Source of the DNA: Streptomyces sp. TRM68367
GTDB lineage: Bacteria; Actinomycetota; Actinomycetes; Streptomycetales; Streptomycetaceae
Assembly: GCF_014495685.1 (NCBI RefSeq)
Contig: NZ_JACTVI010000068.1
Span: 1-44,747 of the forward strand
Reading direction: 5' to 3'
Length of the DNA stretch: 44,747 nt
Each line of letters starts with the position of its first letter. Position 1 is the first letter of the stretch. The notes beneath the pieces are model-generated. The model was not told where the DNA came from. It made no database searches and saw nothing but the letters and a program-made list of their open reading frames with translations. A program made the translations under genes and the position numbers. This document shows positions 6,721 through 14,996 of this stretch, piece by piece.

Positions 6721-8852
6721 CCACAGACATCACGAAGCAAGAGGACGCTGTGTCCCGGACGTCTCCTTCCAATCCGGCCCTGGCCCCGCACACGGACGTG
6801 CCCAGCGGGCACAAGGACGAAGGGCGCGTCGGCGCGGGCCTGTTCGACCCCCAGCTGCTGTGGAAGTCGCTGCCGGACGCGCTGCACAAGCTGGATCCGC
6901 GGGTGATGATCAAGTCGCCCGTGATGTTCGTGGTGCTGATCGGCTCGGTCGTCACCACCGTGCTGGCGATCGAGGATCCGGGCAACTGGTTCGGCTGGGT
7001 CATCGCGGCCTGGCTGTGGCTGACCGTGGTCTTCGCCAACCTGGCGGAGGCGGTCGCCGAAGGACGCGGCAAGGCGCAGGCCGACACGCTGCGCAGGGCC
7101 AAGACCGACACTGTGGCCCGCAAGGTCGACGGAAATGCGGTGCCGGGCACCGAGCTGAGGATCGGCGACCTGGTGGTGTGCGAGGCGGGCGACATCATCC
7201 CCGGTGACGGCGACGTCGTCGAGGGCGTCGCGTCCGTCGACGAGTCGGCCATCACCGGTGAGTCGGCGCCCGTCATCCGCGAGTCCGGCGGCGACCGGTC
7301 CGCGGTCACCGGCGGCACGAAGGTCCTCTCCGACCGGATCGTCATCAAGATCACGACGAGGCCGGGGGAGACGTTCATCGACCGGATGATCAACCTTGTC
7401 GAGGGCGCGGCCCGGCAGAAGACGCCGAACGAGATCGCCCTCAACATCCTGCTCGCCTCGCTGACGATCGTCTTCCTGCTCGCGGTCGTGACGCTCAAGC
7501 CGTTCGCGATCTACGCGGGCGCCGACAAGCAGACCTCGCTGATCGTGCTCGCCGCCCTGCTGGTCTGCCTGATTCCGACGACCATCGGCGCGCTGCTGTC
7601 GGCGATCGGCATCGCGGGCATGGACCGGCTGGTGCAGCGCAACGTGCTCGCCATGTCCGGACGGGCCGTCGAGGCCGCGGGTGACGTCTCCACGCTGCTG
7701 CTGGACAAGACCGGCACCATCACCCTCGGCAACCGGCAGGCGGCAGAGTTCCTGCCGGTGGGCGATACCACTGCCGCCCAGGTCGCCGACGCCGCGCAGC
7801 TGTCCTCGCTGGCCGACGAGACGCCCGAGGGCCGCTCCGTCGTCGTACTCGCCAAGGAGAAGTACGGCCTGCGTGAGCGGCACCAGGGCGAGTTGGCGCA
7901 CGCCGAGTGGATCGCGTTCACTGCGCAACGCCGCATGTCGGGTGTGGACGTGGACGGCAGGAAGATCCGCAAGGGCGCTGCCGGTTCAGTGATCGCCTGG
8001 GTGGCGGAACGCGGCGGTACGGTCGCCCAGGATGCCCAGGCGCTGACAGACCAGATATCCGAGGCGGGCGGCACGCCGCTTCTCGTAGCGGCCGAAGACG
8101 CCGACGGCGCCAGGGTGTTGGGCGTCATCCACCTCAAGGACGTGGTCAAGGACGGCATGCGGGAGCGGTTCGAGGAGCTGCGCCGCATGGGCATCAAGAC
8201 CGTCATGATCACCGGTGACAACCCGCTGACCGCGAAGGCCATCGCGGACGAGGCCGGCGTTGACGACTTCCTCGCCGAGGCCACGCCCGAGGACAAGATG
8301 GCCCTGATCAAGCGGGAGCAGGCCGGCGGCAAACTCGTCGCGATGACCGGCGACGGCACCAACGACGCCCCGGCCCTGGCGCAGGCGGACGTCGGCGTGG
8401 CGATGAACACCGGTACGTCGGCCGCCAAGGAGGCCGGCAACATGGTCGACCTCGACTCCAATCCGACCAAGCTGATCGAGATCGTCGAGATCGGCAAGCA
8501 ACTGCTCATCACCCGGGGCGCGTTGACCACGTTCTCCATCGCCAACGACGTCGCGAAGTACTTCGCGATCATCCCGGCGATGTTCGCGGTGGCGTACCCG
8601 TCGCTGGACAAGCTCAACGTCATGCAGCTCGCCAGTCCGGAGTCGGCGATCCTCTCGGCCGTCATCTTCAACGCCCTGATCATCATCGCCCTCGTGCCGC
8701 TGGCCCTGCGGGGCGTGCGCTACCGGCCGATGAGCGCGGACCGGATGCTGCGCCGCAACCTCGGCATCTACGGCCTGGGCGGACTGATCGCGCCGTTCAT
8801 CGGCATCAAACTCATCGACCTGCTGATCTCTCTCATCCCCGGAATCGGGTGA
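6717..8852 (+). CDS. kdpB: KdpB, P-type ATPase catalytic subunit for K+
   Basis: 711 residues with all P-type ATPase signatures: TGES in the actuator domain (ITGESAPVIRES), the phosphorylation motif DKTGT with its aspartate at residue 330, and the hinge TGDGTNDAPALAQADVGVAM. The N-terminus has an extra hydrophilic stretch of about 50 residues (TSPSNPALAPHTDVPSGHKD) before the first conserved region. KdpB hydrolyses ATP and moves K+ received from KdpA into the cell. The ATG lies inside the kdpA stop (ATGA), and the gene's own TGA overlaps the upstream candidate start of kdpC. This chain of overlaps indicates one transcript with coupled translation. Confidence 0.96.
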   Translation: MTTDITKQEDAVSRTSPSNPALAPHTDVPSGHKDEGRVGAGLFDPQLLWKSLPDALHKLDPRVMIKSPVMFVVLIGSVVTTVLAIEDPGNWFGWVIAAWLWLTVVFANLAEAVAEGRGKAQADTLRRAKTDTVARKVDGNAVPGTELRIGDLVVCEAGDIIPGDGDVVEGVASVDESAITGESAPVIRESGGDRSAVTGGTKVLSDRIVIKITTRPGETFIDRMINLVEGAARQKTPNEIALNILLASLTIVFLLAVVTLKPFAIYAGADKQTSLIVLAALLVCLIPTTIGALLSAIGIAGMDRLVQRNVLAMSGRAVEAAGDVSTLLLDKTGTITLGNRQAAEFLPVGDTTAAQVADAAQLSSLADETPEGRSVVVLAKEKYGLRERHQGELAHAEWIAFTAQRRMSGVDVDGRKIRKGAAGSVIAWVAERGGTVAQDAQALTDQISEAGGTPLLVAAEDADGARVLGVIHLKDVVKDGMRERFEELRRMGIKTVMITGDNPLTAKAIADEAGVDDFLAEATPEDKMALIKREQAGGKLVAMTGDGTNDAPALAQADVGVAMNTGTSAAKEAGNMVDLDSNPTKLIEIVEIGKQLLITRGALTTFSIANDVAKYFAIIPAMFAVAYPSLDKLNVMQLASPESAILSAVIFNALIIIALVPLALRGVRYRPMSADRMLRRNLGIYGLGGLIAPFIGIKLIDLLISLIPGIG

Positions 8853-8857
8853 CGGAC

Positions 8858-9472
8858 ATGAACAACTCCGTGGCGAACACCGGGCGCCTGGCATGGGCGG
8901 CGCTGCGCATGCTGCTCGTCCTCACCGTCCTGACCGGCATCCTCTACCCGCTCGCCGTCACCGGCATCGGGCAGGCGGCCTTCCACGACCAGGCCAACGG
9001 CTCGATCGTGAAGGTCGACGGCAAGGAGGCCGGCTCCAAGCTGATCGGCCAGAGCTGGAACCTGCCCGGCACCGACAAGCCCGATCCCAAGTGGTTCCAG
9101 GGACGGCCGTCCAACAGCGGCTACGACCCGCTGGCCACCGGCTCCGGCCAGCTCGGCGCCAGCGACCCCAGGCTGGTCAAGGAGGTCAAGGCGGCCAAGA
9201 AACAGGTCGCCGCCTTCAACGGCGTACCCGAGTCGAAGGTGCCCGCCGACGCGGTCACCGGCTCAGCCTCCGCCATCGACCCGGACATCTCACCGCAGTA
9301 CGCGGACATCCAGGTCAAGCGGGTCGCCGAGGCGAACGGCCTGACCGTCGCCCAGGTCCGGAAGCTGGTCGACGAGCACACTGCCGGCCGCACCGCCGGC
9401 TTCATGGGCGAACCGCACGTCAACGTCCTCGAACTCAACATCGCGCTCAGGGCACTCGCGGCGAAGAACTGA
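8858..9472 (+). CDS. kdpC: KdpC, K+-ATPase accessory subunit
   Basis: About 204 residues: one N-terminal helix (MLLVLTVLTGILYPLAVTGI) and a periplasmic-side domain with the family landmarks GSKLIGQSWNLPG, DPKWFQGRPS, GYDPLATGSGQLGASDP and DAVTGSASAIDPDISP. KdpC stabilises the complex and raises its affinity for ATP and K+. I chose the ATG giving MNNSVANTGRLAW because actinobacterial KdpC commonly begins this way. A GTG at 8849, overlapping the kdpB stop, would add three residues. Confidence 0.94.
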   Translation: MNNSVANTGRLAWAALRMLLVLTVLTGILYPLAVTGIGQAAFHDQANGSIVKVDGKEAGSKLIGQSWNLPGTDKPDPKWFQGRPSNSGYDPLATGSGQLGASDPRLVKEVKAAKKQVAAFNGVPESKVPADAVTGSASAIDPDISPQYADIQVKRVAEANGLTVAQVRKLVDEHTAGRTAGFMGEPHVNVLELNIALRALAAKN

Positions 9473-9635
9473 TCGTGTCGTCACAGCGCCTGCGGGAGCC
9501 CGCGGCAAGGGAGCCATCGTCCGCCTGTCGGCTCCCGCCGCTGTCTCGGCCCAGGACAGCGCGGACGGGGGCGGCGAAGGTGAAGAAGCGGTTGCCCGGA
9601 TCAACGCAAGTACGGTTACGGAAGGCGGCACGGCG

Positions 9636-10322
9636 ATGACGCGGGTGCTGGTGGTGGAGGACGATTCCCAGCTGCTCAAGGCCCTCTCGATCAGCCTCAG
9701 GGCCCGGACGTACGAGGTGGACACGGCACCCGACGGTGCCACCGCTCTGCGGCTTGCGGCCGTCCGTCCGCCCGACGCGGTCCTGCTGGACCTCGGCCTG
9801 CCGGACCTCGACGGCCTCGACGTGATCAAAGGACTGCGCGGCCGGAGCGGTATCCCCATCCTGGTGGTCTCCGCCCGCCGGGCCGAAGCCGAGAAGATCG
9901 AGGCGCTCGACACCGGCGCCGACGACTACATCACCAAGCCGTTCGGTATGGAAGAACTTCTGGCCCGGCTGCGGGTAGCGTTGCGCAACAAGGCCCCGGC
10001 GCCACCGGGGAACGACGCGCGCCTGGTCATCCGTACCGAGGACTTCACGGTCGACCTGACGGCGAAGAAGGCCACGAGTGGCGGCCAGGACATCCGCCTC
10101 ACCCCGACCGAGTGGCACCTGCTGGAGCTGCTGCTACGGAACCCCGGACGGCTGATCAGCCAGCAGCAGATGCTCCAGGAGGTGTGGGGCCCCGCCTACG
10201 GCGACCATACGAACTACCTGCGCGTCTACATGGCGCAGCTGCGACGCAAACTGGAATCGGACCCTTCACGTCCGCGCCACCTCATCACCGAGCCCGGCAT
10301 GGGCTACCGCTTCGAGGAGTAA
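9636..10322 (+). CDS. kdpE: KdpE, OmpR-family response regulator of kdp
   Basis: 228 residues. The receiver domain (1 to about 115) shows the acidic pocket VVEDD, phospho-acceptor Asp52 in LLDLGLPDLDG, the switch Ser in VVSAR and the KPF lysine. The C-terminal winged-helix domain (about 135-228) contains LTPTEWHLLELLLRNPGRL and the recognition helix region THTNYLRVYMAQLRRKLE-like (here DHTNYLRVYMAQLRRKLE). It should bind the kdp promoter when phosphorylated by KdpD. It lies 163 bases after kdpC; that gap contains a 7-bp inverted repeat (GGGAGCC/GGCTCCC at 9509-9536) that could attenuate read-through. Here kdpE precedes kdpD, the reverse of the E. coli order. Confidence 0.93.
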   Translation: MTRVLVVEDDSQLLKALSISLRARTYEVDTAPDGATALRLAAVRPPDAVLLDLGLPDLDGLDVIKGLRGRSGIPILVVSARRAEAEKIEALDTGADDYITKPFGMEELLARLRVALRNKAPAPPGNDARLVIRTEDFTVDLTAKKATSGGQDIRLTPTEWHLLELLLRNPGRLISQQQMLQEVWGPAYGDHTNYLRVYMAQLRRKLESDPSRPRHLITEPGMGYRFEE

Positions 10323-10330
10323 CGGGAATC

Positions 10331-12892
10331 ATGGCACGCGGCAAGCTCCGGATCTACCTCGGCGCTGCGCCGGGCGTCGGCAAGACCTACGCGATGCTGT
10401 CCGAGGCACACCGCCGCGTCGAACGGGGCACCGACTGCGTGGTCGCCTTCGTCGAGCACCACGACCGGCCGCGCACCGAGGTGATGCTGCACGGCCTGGA
10501 GCAGATCCCGCGCCGGGAGCTGGAGTACCGGGGCACGACGTTCACCGAGATGGACGTGGACGCCGTGCTGGCCCGCAAGCCGCAGGTGGCGCTGGTCGAC
10601 GAGCTGGCGCACACGAATGTGCCCGGCTCGCGCCACACCAAGCGGTGGCAGGACGTGGAGGAGCTGCTTGCCGCCGGCATCGACGTGATATCGACCGTCA
10701 ACATCCAGCACCTGGAATCGCTGGGCGACGTCGGAGAGGCGATAACCGGAATACGGCAGAAGGAGACCGTCCCGGACGAGGTGGTGCGCCGCGCCGACCA
10801 GATCGAGCTGGTCGACATGTCCCCGCAGGCGCTGCGCCGGCGTATGGCGCACGGCAACATCTACAAGCCGGACAAGGTCGATGCCGCGCTGTCGAACTAC
10901 TTCCGCCCCGGCAACCTGACCGCGCTGCGTGAGCTGGCGCTGCTGTGGGTGGCCGACCGGGTCGACGAGTACCTCCAGCAGTACCGGGGCGAGCACGACA
11001 TCCGCACCACCTGGCAGGCCCGCGAGCGGATCGTCGTCGGCCTGACCGGTGGTCCCGAGGGGCACACGCTGATCCGGCGCGCCGCACGGCTTGCGGAGAA
11101 GGGTGCCGGTGGCGAGGTGCTCGCCGTCTACATCGCCCGCAGCGACGGCCTGACCTCCGCCTCGCCCAAGCAACTCGCCGTCCAGCGCACCCTGGTCGAG
11201 GATCTCGGCGGTACCTTCCACCATGTCATCGGGGACGACATCCCGAACGCGCTGCTGGACTTCGCGCGCGGCGTCAACGCCACCCAGATCGTGCTCGGCG
11301 CCAGCCGCCGCAAGTCCTGGCAGTACATGTTCGAGCCCGGCGTGAGCGCTACGGTCGCCCGTGAGTCGGGCCCCGACCTGGACGTCCACATCGTCACCCA
11401 CGACGAGGTCGCCAAGGGCCGGGGACTGCCCCTCGCGCGCGGCGCCCGCCTGGGCCGTGCGCGCATTATCTGGGGCTGGCTGGTCGGCGTGCTCGGCCCG
11501 CTCCTGCTCACCTATGCGCTCACACACGTCGATGCCGGCCCGGACCTCACCAACAACGTGCTGGTCTTCCTGGCGCTGACCGTCGGCGCGGCGCTGCTCG
11601 GCGGCCTGCTGCCCGCCCTCGCCTCTGCGGCCGCCGGATCGCTGCTGCTGAACTGGTTCTTCACGCCGCCGGTGCACACCTGGACCATCGCGGACCCGGC
11701 GGACATCGTCGCCATCGTCGTCTTCTTCGCGGTCGCGGTGTCGGTGGCCTCGGTGGTGGACCTGGCGGCCCGCCGCACCCACCAGGCCGCCCGGTTGCGC
11801 GCCGAGTCGGAGATCCTGTCCTTCCTGGCGGGCAACGTGCTGCGCGGCGAGACCGGCCTTGAGGCGCTGCTGGAACGGGTCCGCGAGACCTTCGCGATGG
11901 ACACGGTGGTGCTCCTGGAACGCGAGACCGACGTCGCCCCGTGGACGGTCACCGCCGGCGTCGGGGAGCCCCGCCCACTTGAGCGGCCCGAGGACGCCGA
12001 CGTCGACATGCCGGTCGGCGACCACATGGCGCTCGCCCTGACCGGGCGCGTCCTGCCCGCCGAGGACCGCCGCGTCCTCGCCGCGTTCGCCGCCCAGGCG
12101 GCCGTCGTCCTGGACCGCCAGCGTCTGCAGGTCCAGGCCGACCAGGCCGAGGAGCTGGCCGAGGGCAACCGCATCCGCACCGCGCTGCTGGCCGCAGTCA
12201 GTCACGACCTGCGCACGCCGCTCGCCGCCATCAAGGCCGGTGTCTCCTCGCTGCGCTCGGCGGACGTGGAGTGGTCCGAGGAGGACCAGGCCGAACTGCT
12301 GGAGAGTATCGAGGAAGGCGCGGACCGCCTCGACCACCTCGTGGGCAACCTGCTCGACATCTCCCGCCTGCAGACCGGCACCGTCACTCCGCTGATCCGC
12401 GAGATCGACCTCGACGAGGTGGTGCCGATGGCGCTGGGCGGCGTCCCGGAGGACAGCGTGGAGCTGGACATCCCCGAGACCCTGCCCATGGTCGCCGTCG
12501 ACCCCGGACTGCTGGAACGCACGGTCGCCAATGTCGTCGAGAACGCCGTCAAGTACAGCCCCGCCGGCGAGAAGGTCCTCGTCTTGGCCAGCGCGCTCGG
12601 CGACCGCGTCGACGTACGGGTGGTGGACCGCGGACCCGGCGTGCCCGACGAGGCCAAGGAACGGATCTTCGCGCCGTTCCAGCGGTACGGCGACGCGCCA
12701 CGCGGTGCCGGCGTCGGCCTCGGCCTCGCGGTGGCCCGCGGCTTCGCCGAGGCCATGGGCGGCACCCTCAACGCCGAGGACACACCCGGCGGCGGCCTCA
12801 CCATGGTGCTGACGCTCCAGGCGGCGCCCGGCCGGCCCGCCGTCCGCCCCGACCTGCCGGTCACCACCATGACGAGAACCCTTCGGACCTGA
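10331..12892 (+). CDS. kdpD: KdpD, turgor/K+-sensing histidine kinase
   Basis: 853 residues with the full KdpD layout. The N-terminal KdpD domain (about 1-210) carries Walker A GAAPGVGKT at residues 11-19 and a LVDELAHTNVPGSRH motif. A UspA-like domain follows (about 225-350; VVGLTGGPEGHTLIRRAARL). Four closely spaced membrane helices lie at about 375-475, then a GAF-like region. The kinase core has His625 in SHDLRTPLAAIKAG, the N box NVVENAVKYSP, and ATP-lid boxes DRGPGVP and GVGLGLAVARG. It phosphorylates KdpE and, in known systems, also responds to c-di-AMP through the Usp domain. It starts 8 bases after kdpE. It converges on the SulP gene with only 15 bases between them. Confidence 0.94.
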   Translation: MARGKLRIYLGAAPGVGKTYAMLSEAHRRVERGTDCVVAFVEHHDRPRTEVMLHGLEQIPRRELEYRGTTFTEMDVDAVLARKPQVALVDELAHTNVPGSRHTKRWQDVEELLAAGIDVISTVNIQHLESLGDVGEAITGIRQKETVPDEVVRRADQIELVDMSPQALRRRMAHGNIYKPDKVDAALSNYFRPGNLTALRELALLWVADRVDEYLQQYRGEHDIRTTWQARERIVVGLTGGPEGHTLIRRAARLAEKGAGGEVLAVYIARSDGLTSASPKQLAVQRTLVEDLGGTFHHVIGDDIPNALLDFARGVNATQIVLGASRRKSWQYMFEPGVSATVARESGPDLDVHIVTHDEVAKGRGLPLARGARLGRARIIWGWLVGVLGPLLLTYALTHVDAGPDLTNNVLVFLALTVGAALLGGLLPALASAAAGSLLLNWFFTPPVHTWTIADPADIVAIVVFFAVAVSVASVVDLAARRTHQAARLRAESEILSFLAGNVLRGETGLEALLERVRETFAMDTVVLLERETDVAPWTVTAGVGEPRPLERPEDADVDMPVGDHMALALTGRVLPAEDRRVLAAFAAQAAVVLDRQRLQVQADQAEELAEGNRIRTALLAAVSHDLRTPLAAIKAGVSSLRSADVEWSEEDQAELLESIEEGADRLDHLVGNLLDISRLQTGTVTPLIREIDLDEVVPMALGGVPEDSVELDIPETLPMVAVDPGLLERTVANVVENAVKYSPAGEKVLVLASALGDRVDVRVVDRGPGVPDEAKERIFAPFQRYGDAPRGAGVGLGLAVARGFAEAMGGTLNAEDTPGGGLTMVLTLQAAPGRPAVRPDLPVTTMTRTLRT

Positions 12893-12907
12893 GCCGTCGG
12901 GCAGGCC

Positions 12908-14383
12908 CTAACGGAGTCCTGTCAGGCGGTCCTCGACGACTGCTTCCAGCTTGTCGCGCTGCTCATCGTTCGCCAGTGCGACCAGCCGTGCCGCGACATG
13001 CGGGGGCAGTTCCTTGAGGCCGAGTTCGACGCCGGACCTGTGTGAGTGGTCGATGAACGTCAGCAGCGCCTTCGCCCCCGACAAGTCGATGTAGTCCACG
13101 TCCTTCAGGCTCAGCGATACGTTCGTCAGGTCGTTGCGCAGCGTGGTGAAGACATGGTCGACGGACAGGAACGACAGCGGCCCCTCGATGCGGTAGTTGT
13201 CGTCGCCGTCGTGCACGACCGACGCCTTGCGCCGACGCGACTTCACGACGTGCACGGCGAGCGCGAGGACGACGCCGACGGCGACCGCCACGGTCAGGTC
13301 GACGAGCACAGTGACGATCATGGTCGCGAACATCACGACGACGTCACCCCGTGGCGAAACGTGCGCCTTGCGCAGGCTCTCCCAGTCGAACATGCCGATC
13401 GCGGTCAGGATCAGGATCCCCGACAGCACCGCGAGCGGAATGTACTGGACGACGGCGCCCAGGCCGACCACCAGGGCAAGGAGGATGACGCTGTGCGTGG
13501 CCGCCGACAGCGCGGTGCGGCCGCCGCTTTTGACATTGACGACGGACCTGACGGTCGCGCCGGCGCTGGCCAGTCCGCCGAACAGCCCGCTGGCGGCGTT
13601 GCCGAGCCCCTGCCCGATCAGTTCCTTGTTGCTGCGATGCCGCTGGCCGGTGATGTTGTCCATGACGACCGACGTCAGCAGCGAGTCGATGGAGCCCAGC
13701 AGGGCGATGCTGAGCGCAGGCAGCAGGAGGGTGAGGAGCAGCGATCCACCGATGTCGGGAACGGTGATCGAGGGGATCGACTCCGGAATCCGGCCGATGT
13801 AGTCGATCGCCGAGTTGAGCGCGACAGGCCCCACCCGCACGTCCCGCATCCATGAGTCCACGAGCCGCAGGGCCAGGGTCATGACCACGAGCGCGATCAG
13901 ACTCGCCGGAATCGACTTGATCACTCGTCCGGACACGAGCATGAGCACAATCGTTCCGGCAACGACCAGGAAGCTCTGCCCCACCTGGTCCAGTTCTCCC
14001 AGGATGATGATCAGCGCGATCCCGCCCATGAACCCCGACACCACCGAGTGCGGGATGTAACGGATGAGCGACCCGAGCCTGCATACGCCGAACAGGATCT
14101 GGAACCCGCCGGCCATGACGAACGCGAGAAACGCGGCGTCGAGCCCGTGGTCGGCGATGACTCCGGTGGCCACGACGGTGATGGGGCCGGTAGGCCCGGT
14201 CACCTGCGCGGGCGTACCGCCGAAGAGCGACGCGAAGAAGCCGGCGAAGATCGCGCCGTACAGTCCGACGAGTGCGCCCTCGGAGGTGCCTGTCGCGGTG
14301 ATGCCGAAGGCAATCGCCAGCGGCAGCGCCACGATAGCCACAGTCAGGCCGGAAAGGATCTCTCGCGCGATGCGCTGGTACAT
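12908..14383 (-). CDS. SulP-family anion transporter with STAS domain
   Basis: About 491 residues from the chosen ATG (MYQRIAREILSGLTVAIVAL). The transmembrane part (about 1-370) has the SulP signature GLYGAIFAGFFASLFGGTPAQVTGPTGP shared with sulfate, bicarbonate and dicarboxylate members (quoted in two parts: GLYGAIFAGFFASLFGG, TPAQVTGPTGP). A cytoplasmic STAS domain (about 395-491) has the conserved DVDYIDLSGAKALLTF strand-helix. The substrate is unknown; sulfate or bicarbonate are the usual ones. A longer frame to 14458 exists, but it would translate the shared leader element, so I prefer the internal ATG. Its ribosome site GGGAG is unusually close (3 bases), which leaves the start uncertain. 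The leader contains copy 2 of the 25-bp element. Confidence 0.88.
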   Translation of the reverse strand: MYQRIAREILSGLTVAIVALPLAIAFGITATGTSEGALVGLYGAIFAGFFASLFGGTPAQVTGPTGPITVVATGVIADHGLDAAFLAFVMAGGFQILFGVCRLGSLIRYIPHSVVSGFMGGIALIIILGELDQVGQSFLVVAGTIVLMLVSGRVIKSIPASLIALVVMTLALRLVDSWMRDVRVGPVALNSAIDYIGRIPESIPSITVPDIGGSLLLTLLLPALSIALLGSIDSLLTSVVMDNITGQRHRSNKELIGQGLGNAASGLFGGLASAGATVRSVVNVKSGGRTALSAATHSVILLALVVGLGAVVQYIPLAVLSGILILTAIGMFDWESLRKAHVSPRGDVVVMFATMIVTVLVDLTVAVAVGVVLALAVHVVKSRRRKASVVHDGDDNYRIEGPLSFLSVDHVFTTLRNDLTNVSLSLKDVDYIDLSGAKALLTFIDHSHRSGVELGLKELPPHVAARLVALANDEQRDKLEAVVEDRLTGLR

Positions 14384-14437
14384 CAGCTCCCATTTCGGTC
14401 GACAGCATGCGGAACTCGCCCCACAGCGGGGCAAGCT

Positions 14438-14462
14438 GCCGACCAGGCTTCCCGGCACACCG
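14438..14462 (-). promoter_or_regulatory. Shared 25-bp leader element, copy 2 (SulP leader)
   Basis: It is identical over 25 bases to the element before the antiporter gene and has the same orientation relative to its gene. It is followed at 14418-14433 by a GC hairpin (GCCCC-GCTGT-GGGGC on the minus strand), then 35 bases to the chosen SulP start. The flanks outside the 25 bases are unrelated between copies, so the identity is not a simple segmental duplication. Confidence 0.5.
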
Positions 14463-14520
14463 AACGTAAAGATGACGTATAGATTGCTTCAAGGCAAGAC
14501 CAAGGCTCGCCATGTGAGAT

Positions 14521-14541
14521 TTGCTGACGTCCCATCAGCAA
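14521..14541. promoter_or_regulatory. Inverted repeat upstream of the SulP leader
   Basis: TTGCTGA, 7 bases, TCAGCAA: a perfect 7-bp dyad about 140 bases before the SulP start. It could be an operator for the minus-strand promoter. No function can be assigned. Confidence 0.3.
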
Positions 14542-14996
14542 CCGGCGTCGGTAAGCCTGGGGAGCTCTTCGGGCAGGCCGGAGGCGGACGCGCATGGATC
14601 ATGTGGGCCGCCTGCCCGGTGTCATGAGTCTGCACAAAAGGGGACCTGCCCACGGCCGGTCTGCCGTCCCGTGCCGCACACCTCTTGCCGGTGTCACTCC
14701 TGGGCGCCGAACGGCAAGCGGCCGTCGGGTCGGCCCCCGGTCAAATGATTGCACAGTGCAAAATGGGATCGCCTCGGGCCTCTGTCCGTGCTCCAGACCT
14801 TGCGAGAGTCTGACGCCGCACACAGGTGGCGGATGGCCATCCTCCACAGTCGGGAATGTCGGCTCTCGGACTCGATTGGGTAAAGGTCCGGAGCGAGGGC
14901 CGCCCCACGCCAGAAACCTTTGCATAGCCTAAATCTGGGGGAGGGGCGCCTGCGGCCAGGTGGCTCTCCGGTGCTGCGACACCGCTGGAGTGCGTG
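14542..14996. other. Intergenic region between SulP and PP2C genes
   Basis: No coding frame with family similarity. It contains the palindrome at 14747-14763 and a lone half-site-like CTTTGCATAGC at about 14918. A GGAG ribosome site lies six bases before the PP2C ATG. The sequence is less GC-biased than the coding DNA, as expected for promoter regions. Confidence 0.5.
14747..14763 (+). promoter_or_regulatory. Variant of the TTTTGCAT-N-ATGCAAAA palindrome upstream of PP2C
   Basis: GATTGCACAGTGCAAAA has perfect 6-bp arms TTGCAC/GTGCAA around a single central base. It differs from the other three sites by C/G for T/A next to the centre, so it is the weakest member. It lies about 230 bases before the PP2C start and 360 bases from SulP. 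Confidence 0.4.

Noticed and set aside
5148..8852. A 1234-codon open frame spanning kdpA and kdpB
   Set aside because: The first part is a shifted reading of kdpA with an Arg/Gly/Pro-rich composition. KdpB starts at 6717 within the kdpA stop.
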